Below, in pieces: positions 8,831 through 17,230 of a DNA stretch of 64,000 nucleotides (position 1 is its first letter; every line of letters starts with the position of its first letter). Made by a program: the position numbers and the translations under genes. The stretch is from the NCBI GenBank assembly GCA_040384865.1, contig JAZKIM010000004.1:84321-148320 (forward strand). Direction: 5' to 3'. The notes under the pieces were generated by a model. It did not search any database. It was not told the DNA's origin and saw nothing but the letters and a program-made list of their open reading frames with translations. The DNA comes from JBDKLC01 sp040384865. Its GTDB lineage: Bacteria > Patescibacteriota > Minisyncoccia > Phycocordibacterales > CAIZLB01.

Positions 8831-9913
8831 TTACAAAAACTTCCTTATCGGCCAAACCAAAAGTTCTAAAAATTGTGAAAGGTACGAACGCTTTTGCCAT
8901 TGAGCGAAGGTGAGCTCGTCGGCGTTTTGAATATCATTCATGAAATGTCCGGCTACTTCACTAGCGAAGTGGTGATTGGATGCAACGATCCCTGATTCAA
9001 AATTGTACCGAAGACTGATATTGTCGAGATTGAGGGATCCAACCATTGCCCAATTACCATCAATGACGGCTGTTTTCGAGTGAATCATCCCGCGATAGCG
9101 GTAAAGACGGATGCCCGCAGTGAGTACTCTGTGAAAATATGTGTGTGAGCCGCGATCTACCACAGGGTGATCAGAGTTTGTTGGTATGATGATGCGCACA
9201 TCGACGCCTCGTCTTCGCGCAGCTACCAATGTTCGAAGCAGCCGTCTGTCAGGAAGAAAATATGGAGTAGTCAGGAATACATATGTCTGTGCATGACGAA
9301 TTGTTTCGATCAGTCGACGATAGAGATGTCGTTGGCGGGGAAGAGGAGATTGAGTCAGGAAGGTAAATCCTTCAAGGTTCGTTTTTGCACCATCGCCCAT
9401 GCCTAAGCTTTTCTTATGGGCTTTTTTCCAAATGAGTTCAAATGGAGATTGCATTTGAACGATAATATTACCAGTTATTTCCAGTGTTGTTTCGCGCCAA
9501 TACCTTACCCAGTCAACGATACAAACTCCGCCAGTGAAGGCTGTTTTCATGTCGACGATCAGTGTGCGGCGATGATCTCGGAAATACCAGATGCGTTTGT
9601 TTCCTTTTGAAAAGGGAAATATCCAGTTGAAAAAACGAACTTCGATGCCTGCTTGTTCCATTGCTTCGATGTACATTGATTGCCCGAGAGCAACACTACC
9701 CATAGCGTCTACTAACAATCGGACCCTTACACCGGCCTCTGCGCGTTCGATCAGGGCTTCAATGAATCGTTTTCCAATGTTGTCAGGGGCGAGATTGAAT
9801 TGCTCTAAATCGATACTTGTTTGTGCATTGCGAATTGCCGAGATCATTGCTTCCCATGCGTGATGGGTGGTTGTATAGAATTTCCATGTGGTTTCTGGAG
9901 TGTTTGGCAACAT
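8831..9913 (-). CDS. Phospholipase D-type synthase (cardiolipin synthase-like)
   Basis: Two HKD half-sites. The second, HSKTAVIDG, is canonical. The first is HRRTLIVD, where the catalytic Lys of HxK is Arg. The surrounding FRDHRR and GSLNLDNISLRYNFE agree with cardiolipin/phosphatidyl synthases. There is no N-terminal membrane helix, unlike ClsA. An upstream in-frame TTG exists at 9940; the ATG at 9913 is preferred and leaves a 360-residue protein. Expected to join phospholipids at the membrane face. The gene diverges from the ZIP transporter. Confidence 0.85.
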   Translation of the reverse strand: MLPNTPETTWKFYTTTHHAWEAMISAIRNAQTSIDLEQFNLAPDNIGKRFIEALIERAEAGVRVRLLVDAMGSVALGQSMYIEAMEQAGIEVRFFNWIFPFSKGNKRIWYFRDHRRTLIVDMKTAFTGGVCIVDWVRYWRETTLEITGNIIVQMQSPFELIWKKAHKKSLGMGDGAKTNLEGFTFLTQSPLPRQRHLYRRLIETIRHAQTYVFLTTPYFLPDRRLLRTLVAARRRGVDVRIIIPTNSDHPVVDRGSHTYFHRVLTAGIRLYRYRGMIHSKTAVIDGNWAMVGSLNLDNISLRYNFESGIVASNHHFASEVAGHFMNDIQNADELTFAQWQKRSYLSQFLELLVWPIRKFL

Positions 9914-9946
9914 ACTGTAAGTGTACAAGAAATTTGCCAAATGTCG

Positions 9947-9952
9947 TATAAT
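9947..9952 (+). promoter_or_regulatory. -10 box that fixes a leaderless start
   Basis: TATAAT followed by six bases and then the ATG at 9959. An in-frame upstream ATG (9941) is overlapped by this promoter and so cannot be the start of this transcript. Confidence 0.7.
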
Positions 9953-9958
9953 GCTCTA

Positions 9959-10681
9959 ATGGCAGCTATATTTATACTTCTTACTTTTGTAGCTACATTC
10001 GTTGGTGGACTTGTCGGTCTACGATTTAAAGATCGAATGCATTTACTTCTCGGTTTTACTGCAGGGGTGCTTTTGGCGGTGGTTGCCTTCGATCTCCTTC
10101 CCGAGATATTTGAATTATCTCAGGACTCCGGATTAGGTCTTGAGATGCCTATGATAACGTTAGTGTTGGGATTCTTGATATTTCATATTGCTGAGAAAAT
10201 GCTACTCATTCATCATTCGCACGAGCAGCATTATGGGGAACATAAGCATCCAACTGTTGGAGTACTTTCAGCTCTTGCCCTTGCAGCACATTCATTCCTT
10301 GATGGAGTGGCGATTGGTATAGGCTTTCAAGTTTCAACAGAAGTGGGAATCGCAGTTGCGTTTGCAGTGCTTGCCCATGACTTTTCAGATGGTCTTAATA
10401 CGGTGTCCCTTATGGTTGCTCATAAAAATTCTGATAAAAAAGCACTTGGTTTCCTCGCTATTAGCGCCTTGGCGCCTGTCTTGGGCGGTTTGTCGACACT
10501 TTTTTTCACTCTTTCTGACACGGTCCTTCTTGGCTATCTTGGTTTCTTTGCCGGATTCCTTCTTTACATAGGCTCATCTGATATCTTGCCAGAAGCGCAC
10601 AGTAAAGATTCATCGCTTCGCACAGTTTTTGCTACCGTGCTGGGTGTTGTGTTTATTTTTCTCGTTACTCGTATGCTGTAG
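9959..10681 (+). CDS. ZIP-family metal transporter
   Basis: About eight hydrophobic helices. The family-defining helix IV/V residues are visible as ALAAHSFLDGVAIGIGF (His-Ser...Asp-Gly) and LAHDFSDGLNTVSL. A His-rich cytoplasmic loop HHSHEQHYGEHKH lies between helices III and IV, as expected for a zinc or other divalent metal transporter. The frame is open further upstream, but the ATG at 9959 directly downstream of TATAAT gives a sensible 240-residue protein beginning in helix I. Metal specificity is not readable. Confidence 0.85.
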   Translation: MAAIFILLTFVATFVGGLVGLRFKDRMHLLLGFTAGVLLAVVAFDLLPEIFELSQDSGLGLEMPMITLVLGFLIFHIAEKMLLIHHSHEQHYGEHKHPTVGVLSALALAAHSFLDGVAIGIGFQVSTEVGIAVAFAVLAHDFSDGLNTVSLMVAHKNSDKKALGFLAISALAPVLGGLSTLFFTLSDTVLLGYLGFFAGFLLYIGSSDILPEAHSKDSSLRTVFATVLGVVFIFLVTRML

Positions 10682-10739
10682 TGTTACTAAAAAGATATTT
10701 ATTTTTTGATAAATCAGAGAATACCCTTATAATAGGAGC

Positions 10740-11138
10740 ATGAAAGGATCTAGCTATCTTGAAGGTTTTAGTAAATTGAATCAAGAATCTCCTCGCGTCG
10801 GACACAAGGAGGTTCTTGATGCGCTCATACAGTTAAAAAAAGAGGGAATTAATGATCTTCAGGATATGGAAAATAAGGATGTGCTGCGAGCATTCGAACT
10901 TTTTAAATTATGGGCAGCAGAAACTGAAGCTGAAGAAAATCTCCAGAAAAAACTGATCGGATATTTGGATCAGTATGCTATCGGCCTAGAAGCTGATTGG
11001 GTAAATAACCCTAGCGAACTTAGAGAAATGGATAAAAATATTTCTCAGCAATTAGATCAAGTGGGAGACGATAATGTTCCTGATTTTAGAGAGAGGGTAA
11101 AATATTATAGAGACAAAATAAAAGAGAAATTGGGTTAA
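10740..11138 (+). CDS. Hypothetical acidic helical protein
   Basis: 132 residues, rich in Glu, Lys and Leu, predicted mostly alpha-helical, without signal peptide or membrane segment. No family recognised. The start is supported by TATAAT at 10728, 12 nt before the ATG; the intervening AGGAGC also resembles a ribosome site. It stands alone between the ZIP transporter and the secreted protein. Confidence 0.6.
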   Translation: MKGSSYLEGFSKLNQESPRVGHKEVLDALIQLKKEGINDLQDMENKDVLRAFELFKLWAAETEAEENLQKKLIGYLDQYAIGLEADWVNNPSELREMDKNISQQLDQVGDDNVPDFRERVKYYRDKIKEKLG

Positions 11139-11208
11139 TGTCGTACATTCCTTGTTATAAGGAAGTTTTTGTGTTTAGATATATTAGTACACTATTTATA
11201 TAATTTTA

Positions 11209-12591
11209 ATGAAAAAACAATTTTTGTCAGGTGTGATTGCGACGGTGTTACTGTTTGGTTTGTTGTGTTCCCGTGCAGAGGCCTCTGATGATTTAGTTTT
11301 TCGTATATCAAATCTTCAGTCTCAAATCGCTTCACTGACAGTTGGGCTTAATGCCCTCTTGGCTCAGCAAGCAAGCACAACTCCTAGCTTAATTGTTGTA
11401 AGTCCGAACGGCGGAGAAAGTTATAGAATAGGGGATGTCGTCAATATTAAGTGGACAGCCTCAAATCTTTCTACCAGTTCAAGTGTTTATATTGAGCTTA
11501 GGTCAAGTGCTGGCGTAAGCCCAGTAGCTACCAAAATTGCTGTTGTTCCAGCCATAGGCCTTTACTATTCTTGGAAAATTCCAAGTACGGTAACTGCGGG
11601 ATCGTACATAATAGAAATTTACAAGGCCAATAAGTATGGAAACATTGACTCTAATAGCTCGGTTAAAGATATAAGCGACGCATCGTTTACTATCACGTCT
11701 AGCACCGGTACTCTTCAGGGGTATTATTTTACTAAAAATTTAGGCCTTGGTTCAGAGGGTGCGGATGTAAGGATGCTTCAAAAGTTTTTAGTATCAAAAG
11801 GATTTCTATCTTCATCTGATGTGAGCGGTTATTTCGGCAATCGCACCAAAACTGCTCTTGCAGGCTATCAGGCATCAGTTGGAATTGCCCCTGCTGACGG
11901 ATACTTCGGACCAATTACCAGAGCAAGGGTGAATGCTGAGCTTGCTACGAGTCCGATAGTCGCATCTCTTGTTATTACTAGTCCAATCGGGGATATGTGG
12001 ATGGCAAGTTCCTCCAACAAAATCACTTGGACAGCAAGTCAAAACATAGCAACGGTCCGGTTAGCTAGTTATTTGTTAGGAACTTCTAAAAATGGATATT
12101 TTGCCCAGGGGATTCCGGCTTCGCAAGGCTACTACAATTTTACGACAGGGCCGAGTCCTCTTTTAGGGAGTTTTATCCTAGAAATAGAAGGGCTTGATGT
12201 TAATAACAATGTTATTGCAACAGCGAAAACAACTTTTTCGATTATTGCAAGCAATAGTCCGATTATTAAATCTATAAGTTCCACCTCTGGTATTTCAGGG
12301 CAGGCAATCACTATTACAGGAAGCGGATTTATTAACGGTAATAATAACGGATATGGTTCGAGCGAGGTTGATTTTTTGAAAGGTGGAGTTTGGGTTGGAA
12401 CGATTGCTCCAGTAGCCACTGACCCTTTAGCAATATCTTTGGATGGAACCGTTCTGAAATTCACCCTCGATCCAGTCTTTGTTGCCAATATCGGTTCAGG
12501 TACATATCAGCTACAAGTATCAAACCCGATTACTGGTGGAAAAAGTAACACTGTGCAGTTTACGGTTCTTCCTTTCTACGGCACTTACTAG
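11209..12591 (+). CDS. Secreted multi-domain protein with peptidoglycan-binding domain
   Basis: Signal peptide at residues 1-25 ending near SRAEA. Then a beta-sandwich domain of the Ser/Thr-rich Kre9/KNH-like type (SPNGGESYRIGDVVNIKW ... YYSWKIPSTVTAG), and a PG_binding_1 domain (LGSEGADVRMLQKFL ... GYFGNRTKTALAGYQ ... DGYFGPITRARV) at about 177-245. A second, weaker sandwich repeat (ITSPIGDMWMASSSNKITW) and a C-terminal IPT/TIG-like domain (GISGQAITITGSGF) follow. Probably a cell-wall-attached surface protein. The sandwich signature recurs in the gene at 34242-35219. Confidence 0.8.
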   Translation: MKKQFLSGVIATVLLFGLLCSRAEASDDLVFRISNLQSQIASLTVGLNALLAQQASTTPSLIVVSPNGGESYRIGDVVNIKWTASNLSTSSSVYIELRSSAGVSPVATKIAVVPAIGLYYSWKIPSTVTAGSYIIEIYKANKYGNIDSNSSVKDISDASFTITSSTGTLQGYYFTKNLGLGSEGADVRMLQKFLVSKGFLSSSDVSGYFGNRTKTALAGYQASVGIAPADGYFGPITRARVNAELATSPIVASLVITSPIGDMWMASSSNKITWTASQNIATVRLASYLLGTSKNGYFAQGIPASQGYYNFTTGPSPLLGSFILEIEGLDVNNNVIATAKTTFSIIASNSPIIKSISSTSGISGQAITITGSGFINGNNNGYGSSEVDFLKGGVWVGTIAPVATDPLAISLDGTVLKFTLDPVFVANIGSGTYQLQVSNPITGGKSNTVQFTVLPFYGTY

Positions 12592-12599
12592 TTTTAAGA

Positions 12600-12735
12600 A
12601 ACAAATTTAGTTCGTTGTTGGATCCTTTATATCACGCAGGTGATCATCCCACGCAAGCACTTTCCAGAGTCTACTTTTTCGTAGACCGAATAGTCTTTAA
12701 CATCCTTTCAAATACAATAGGGCAGTACAGAAAGA
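12600..12735 (-). pseudogene. Decayed 3' end of a second histidine phosphatase
   Basis: Read on the - strand, this stretch encodes LWKVLAWDDHLRDIKDPT followed by a stop. It matches the C-terminus of the adjacent intact gene (RWEILAWDDYTRDTKKTGGI), and RLFGLRKSRLW lines up with GIFGPSKDKRW. An in-frame TAA just upstream of RLFG and loss of clear similarity beyond about 12735 show it is a remnant. It looks like the left-over of a tandem duplication. Confidence 0.6.
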
Positions 12736-12763
12736 GTGTCGCTGAGAAACTAAAGCGGACTCC

Positions 12764-13441
12764 TTAAATCCCTCCAGTCTTTTTTGTGTCTCTCGTGTAA
12801 TCATCCCACGCTAGTATCTCCCAGCGCTTGTCTTTTGATGGTCCAAATATTCCTCGCTTGTATTGGCAAATAGTGATGGCTGCATTATTCGATGCATTAA
12901 AAAAGCTGAGAGTGTTGTACGTTGCAGAATTTAATTGTTCCCCAAACTCGATATAAGCAACAACCATGCGTAGAAAAATGCCATGAGTAACGACAAGAAT
13001 GTTTTTTTCTCTTCGCGAAGCAAGATACTCAAGTAGTGTTCTAGCCCGATTCTTTAAATCGTCAAAATTTTCCTCGTCCGAATAGCGGTAAGCATCATCG
13101 TGGAAGCTTTTGTCTATCGTATCAACGATACGTTTAACCTCAGGGTCGGTCATTGATTTTCCAATGATTTCAGATGGATTGCGTCGTTCATGCAAAAGAT
13201 CGAGATACTCAACTTTTTTAGGAGTGGGGAATTGCTCATTGATAATGGCGGCGGTCTCTTTTGTTCGTACGTAAGGGCTGACCAGAATGACATCTAGTTT
13301 GTGATGCGCGAGGCGTTTCCCTGTGTCTGCCGCTTGAGCTTGGCCCTTGTCACTGAGACTACCCTCAGAACCTTGGCGAATACTAGCAGCGTTCAGTAGG
13401 CTTTCCCCGTGTCGGACAAAATAGAAAACTTTTCTTGTCAT
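12764..13441 (-). CDS. Histidine phosphatase (phosphoglycerate mutase-like) family protein
   Basis: The active-site FVRHGESLLNAA sits at residues 8-19, the second Arg in VSPYVRTKETA, and the second catalytic His in VVTHGIFLRMV. Uses a phosphohistidine; could act on phosphosugars, phosphoproteins or small metabolites. 225 residues is normal for the family. TATACT lies 15 nt upstream of the ATG on the - strand. Its 3' end is flanked by the remnant of a paralogue. Confidence 0.88.
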   Translation of the reverse strand: MTRKVFYFVRHGESLLNAASIRQGSEGSLSDKGQAQAADTGKRLAHHKLDVILVSPYVRTKETAAIINEQFPTPKKVEYLDLLHERRNPSEIIGKSMTDPEVKRIVDTIDKSFHDDAYRYSDEENFDDLKNRARTLLEYLASRREKNILVVTHGIFLRMVVAYIEFGEQLNSATYNTLSFFNASNNAAITICQYKRGIFGPSKDKRWEILAWDDYTRDTKKTGGI

Positions 13442-13501
13442 GTTGGATTTAGTATAGCAGGAATATGATACAATTTTATTATTATAACTTTAACGAATAT
13501 T

Positions 13502-16500
13502 GTGAATATCCTTACCTCACGATTCTCTTCTAAGCGACTGATCACCTCCGGAGTTTTATGTGCCCTTTTCGTCCTGTTGTCTCTCATACCGTCTCTGTCC
13601 AGGGCGGATATAATAAAGTTAAGTACGCCGAAATTTACTAGTGCAGAAAATATATATTGCGGTGCGGTGAAGCTTACATGGACGAAGTCTCTTGTGGGCG
13701 GAATCGTCGTGGTGCCGACGAGGTACAGTTTATACCGTCTTAATCCGTCGACAATGAATTTGGATCGGATAGTTTCAACTACCAGTACTTCATATATTGA
13801 TAGCACTGGGCCACTAGGTACATATTCGTACATCATTCAGTCAGAAAACATCTACGGTATTTCATTAAAGTCAGCCCCGCTGGTGGGTAATAATAATACA
13901 AATTGCACGCCGAAACTAACCGTGACTTGCTCTCTCAGTAAGGTGACCACCCCGAACAGTACTGCCAAAGACTATCTCTGGACAGCTTCAACAACAGGAG
14001 GTACTAGCAATCGCAGTTTTAAATGGAATGATTCTTCTACAAATTTCTCCAGTTCAACAGGTATGTCTCCTTATTTGTATAAAAGATATTCTATGCCAGG
14101 ACTTGTTTTTATGCAGGTAACTGTTACTTCAGGAGTTCAAAAAGTAACAGCAAGTTGTTTGGGTACAATTGCACAGGCGCCTCTCAATGGACCTGCAGTA
14201 GTAACCCGAACAGCTACGACGACAACGTGTGGCAGTGATATTTCCTTCTCTTGGGCGCCTGTAACAAAAGCCACAGGATATTCAGTTTACCGATCTACTG
14301 GTCCGGCGAGCGACATGGCCACGTGGACAAAAATTGCTACTAATATAGGGCAGACGCAGTTTACCGACCCTTTTTCTAGCGTAAAAGCATCCACTACCTA
14401 TTTTTACCGAGTGACATCTCTTATTGGTGACATTGAACCAACGGGACTTTCTTCGAATGTTATCCCTTTTGTTTCTCCATATTATCAGCTCAAGGTTAAA
14501 ACGGATGATGCCTGTGGCACTTTACCACCAGGCCCAGTAGCTTCTACCACTCTTCCTGCAGCACCCTTAACCTTCACCGCTAAAGAAGGGGCTACTTGCC
14601 AAGATCCGGCTATTTTAAAGTGGTCACCGGTCATAGGTTCAAAAGGATACAAAGTGAAGGCTGCAACCTCGCTAGTTGGACCATTCATACAGATCGATAG
14701 TTTTGCAACGACATCGTCGAGTACAACCATCACCTATATGGATAAGACGGCCTCTCCAGGGTCAATAATATATAAGGTTTCCGCATACAATGATTTTGGC
14801 ACTTCTCTTGAAACGGTCTCGAACATTATAATCCAGCCAGACTGTTATGATCCAGACGGTAAGTTGGACTATCACGATCCAGATGCTGATGATACAGAAG
14901 TAACCCCAAACTATTCTCTTTTCACTGTTAAGTCTTTTGGATCTCCGGAATTTGCTGCTGAACACGGTGATGATATTTATGTCATACCTCAGCCGACGTT
15001 TCTTGTATATTCAATCAATCCTTCAGATCCAGAGAACTGGATCAGAGTTCAGACTTGCGCAAACTTTTTCTGCGACACAGATTCGTTGTATGGAGGAGTT
15101 GTATATTTCCCTAAAATAGCACCGGGTAGTTCTGATCTGTTCGACACTATTGTTATGGAAGTTCGAACAGATCAAGGGGTAAAAAAGATTCTTGGTTATG
15201 TACCCAAGAATATTCCAGACGAGGAGTTTATATTTCCAGGTGGAATAAGAAACGTCTCTCTTGATCTACCGTTGAGGTATAAAACCCAGATCCCTTCTTA
15301 TTACGAACAATCTTTAACTATGGGTGTTGATGACGCATATAGATTCCTTAGAATCTCAGGGGCAACTTTGAATGGACATTTGGACATATATGCTCAGGCA
15401 TACCATACTTTTACCACAGAAGAACTTAAATCTATTCCTCCAAATACCCCGTATCCTTCGAAAGAGATAAAGACTGCAACCGTCGATTTCACTGACGCTA
15501 CTTCTCCTAATTGGTGGAGTGGTACGACATTCTCGAACTATTCTTCAGGAACTGGTTATGGCGAATCTAACGGTGTGCGTGTCACGAGGTATCTTTGTGA
15601 TGGCCAGTCCACTCTTCAGAATTATTTCCAGCTTGGTTTCAACTGGTTTGGCGACACCATTGATAACGGCGACGACACTATTTCCACCGGAGTTCAAGCC
15701 TCAACTTATGGAAGTAATCTCAATAGGGGAAATTGTGATCAAACTAAAGAATACTATAACAGCAATAGCAGCACAGGCTTCTATGGAAGCCCTGGAAAGA
15801 CTCAGTTTAAAAACCCAATTAAATTTTATACCGTTGAAGTGGTTGACTATGATGGCGCACTAATCAAATCTGTTGATATGTGGGGTGAGTCTGACCCAAA
15901 TACTATAGGCGGGAATTACAGAGTGTCTGGTGCCGTTACAATAAGATTGAGCAAGTTTGATAGCTATGACGGGATGTTCAACGAAGAGGGTCTCTTGTCT
16001 GCTAATCCTGACTATACAGAAAGTGTCGACGAGAATAGATATCCATTACTCGCCTCCTTAAGTCTAAAAGAAAAGATATTTGCTCGATTAGACATGTTGA
16101 TTCGGTACAATCCTCTTAGTGCTTCTGTAACAGCTGCATTCAGTAAGGTGCAGCAGGTTTTTAGTGGAATAAATAAAAACAATCAGACAGCAACGGTATA
16201 TAGAAAACTAAAAAAGAAAAGTGATTCTTCAAGAATTGCACGCAATGGCAAGGGTAATACTCCTAAAAAAGCTTCAGGCACAGCACCTGTCAAGGAAATC
16301 GATCTTACGAAAGAGTATGCAACAAGAGACCGTATCGCTTACTGGTTTGCACATGCTGGACAGGTAGGCCCCGCAATTAATAGAGCGGATGCAGCAAATT
16401 TGGGTGTGTGTACGACAAATGTAAGTAAAAACTGTACGGCGGTTCTGGGTTTAAGTGATGAGTTTATTCTTCAACTTGCCCAAATAAGACAGATTAGAAA

Positions 16501-16831
16501 AAATGCTGAACCAGGAGCACCTGAAACCTCTATCGATTTAATAATTTCTGGAGGAACGGAATTCTGGCTGCATGGTAATAGAAGTAATGATCGAGCTAGT
16601 AACGGCACAAGTCACGGTTATTCTATGACTGTCGACATATCAAAACGAAACGGTTACGGGACATGGATCCTGAAGACTTTTAATCCTTTCCCTGGCTGTT
16701 CGAAATGGCTTGATCTCGGTAATAATCTCAGATTCCTAAATGAAGATTCTGTGCATTTTCATGTCGAAGGATATCCGGTAAAAGACACTTGTGGTTTTAA
16801 CAGGGCAAACTTCGAATATTCAAACTATTAG
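13502..16831 (+). CDS. Large secreted protein with M15-like peptidase C-terminus
   Basis: 1109 residues, GTG start. Signal peptide around residues 11-36 (SGVLCALFVLLSLIPSLSRA). The N-terminal half holds several fibronectin type III-like repeats (e.g. ISFSWAPVTKATGYSVYRS, ILKWSPVIGSKGYKV). A Cys-containing middle follows, with YNSNSSTG-like low-complexity. The last ~110 residues resemble D,D-peptidases of the M15 superfamily: TSHGYSMTVDIS gives His1038 and Asp1045 with the canonical H-x6-D spacing, and DSVHFHVE supplies His1085/His1087. It may cut peptidoglycan of its own or a host cell. Catalysis is inferred from the motif spacing only. Confidence 0.7.
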   Translation: MNILTSRFSSKRLITSGVLCALFVLLSLIPSLSRADIIKLSTPKFTSAENIYCGAVKLTWTKSLVGGIVVVPTRYSLYRLNPSTMNLDRIVSTTSTSYIDSTGPLGTYSYIIQSENIYGISLKSAPLVGNNNTNCTPKLTVTCSLSKVTTPNSTAKDYLWTASTTGGTSNRSFKWNDSSTNFSSSTGMSPYLYKRYSMPGLVFMQVTVTSGVQKVTASCLGTIAQAPLNGPAVVTRTATTTTCGSDISFSWAPVTKATGYSVYRSTGPASDMATWTKIATNIGQTQFTDPFSSVKASTTYFYRVTSLIGDIEPTGLSSNVIPFVSPYYQLKVKTDDACGTLPPGPVASTTLPAAPLTFTAKEGATCQDPAILKWSPVIGSKGYKVKAATSLVGPFIQIDSFATTSSSTTITYMDKTASPGSIIYKVSAYNDFGTSLETVSNIIIQPDCYDPDGKLDYHDPDADDTEVTPNYSLFTVKSFGSPEFAAEHGDDIYVIPQPTFLVYSINPSDPENWIRVQTCANFFCDTDSLYGGVVYFPKIAPGSSDLFDTIVMEVRTDQGVKKILGYVPKNIPDEEFIFPGGIRNVSLDLPLRYKTQIPSYYEQSLTMGVDDAYRFLRISGATLNGHLDIYAQAYHTFTTEELKSIPPNTPYPSKEIKTATVDFTDATSPNWWSGTTFSNYSSGTGYGESNGVRVTRYLCDGQSTLQNYFQLGFNWFGDTIDNGDDTISTGVQASTYGSNLNRGNCDQTKEYYNSNSSTGFYGSPGKTQFKNPIKFYTVEVVDYDGALIKSVDMWGESDPNTIGGNYRVSGAVTIRLSKFDSYDGMFNEEGLLSANPDYTESVDENRYPLLASLSLKEKIFARLDMLIRYNPLSASVTAAFSKVQQVFSGINKNNQTATVYRKLKKKSDSSRIARNGKGNTPKKASGTAPVKEIDLTKEYATRDRIAYWFAHAGQVGPAINRADAANLGVCTTNVSKNCTAVLGLSDEFILQLAQIRQIRKNAEPGAPETSIDLIISGGTEFWLHGNRSNDRASNGTSHGYSMTVDISKRNGYGTWILKTFNPFPGCSKWLDLGNNLRFLNEDSVHFHVEGYPVKDTCGFNRANFEYSNY

Positions 16832-16840
16832 TATAGAGAA

Positions 16841-16875
16841 ATCGCCTGTGTGCAGAGCACGCAGGCGATTGTTTC
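16841..16875. terminator. Bidirectional hairpin terminator
   Basis: Stem ATCGCCTGTGTGC / GCACGCAGGCGAT with loop AGA lies between the 1109-residue protein (+) and the small lipoprotein (-). Short T-rich stretches follow on both sides. Confidence 0.65.
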
Positions 16876-16894
16876 TGGGGGCGGGGCGCCCCTG

Positions 16895-17119
16895 TTATTT
16901 GTCGGTCGGGTCACCACTGCCGTACTTCTCGCGAAACTCCTGGTAGCTGCTGCTACCGGTTTGTTCGACGAGTTGTTCGACAGAGCTGCCGAAGATGCAG
17001 GGCTGCGACTCTGGGATAGTCGCAGTGACTTTTTTGATGTGCGCGGGGCTTGAAGAACAGCCGGTCGCGCAGAAGAGGAACAAGCCTCCAAGGAGGAAGC
17101 GGGGAAGGGTCTTTTTCAT
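16895..17119 (-). CDS. Small putative lipoprotein
   Basis: 74 residues. Begins with a lipoprotein signal (MKKTLPRFLLGGLFLFC) ending in a lipobox-like ATGC, with lipid attachment expected at Cys21, followed by a short polar domain with one further Cys. No family recognised. The coding sequence is visibly richer in G+C than its neighbours. ATG at 17119 is the only sensible start. Anchoring to the outer face of the membrane is inferred. Confidence 0.55.
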   Translation of the reverse strand: MKKTLPRFLLGGLFLFCATGCSSSPAHIKKVTATIPESQPCIFGSSVEQLVEQTGSSSYQEFREKYGSGDPTDK

Positions 17120-17230
17120 TCAGGCCATATTATATCACAACTGAGTATGTTTGTCTATAGGTCCATAAAAGCACGCTTTTAAGTCATTTTTCTAGCAAAG
17201 AGGGTGCTATAAGGGCATCGTAATGTTAGA

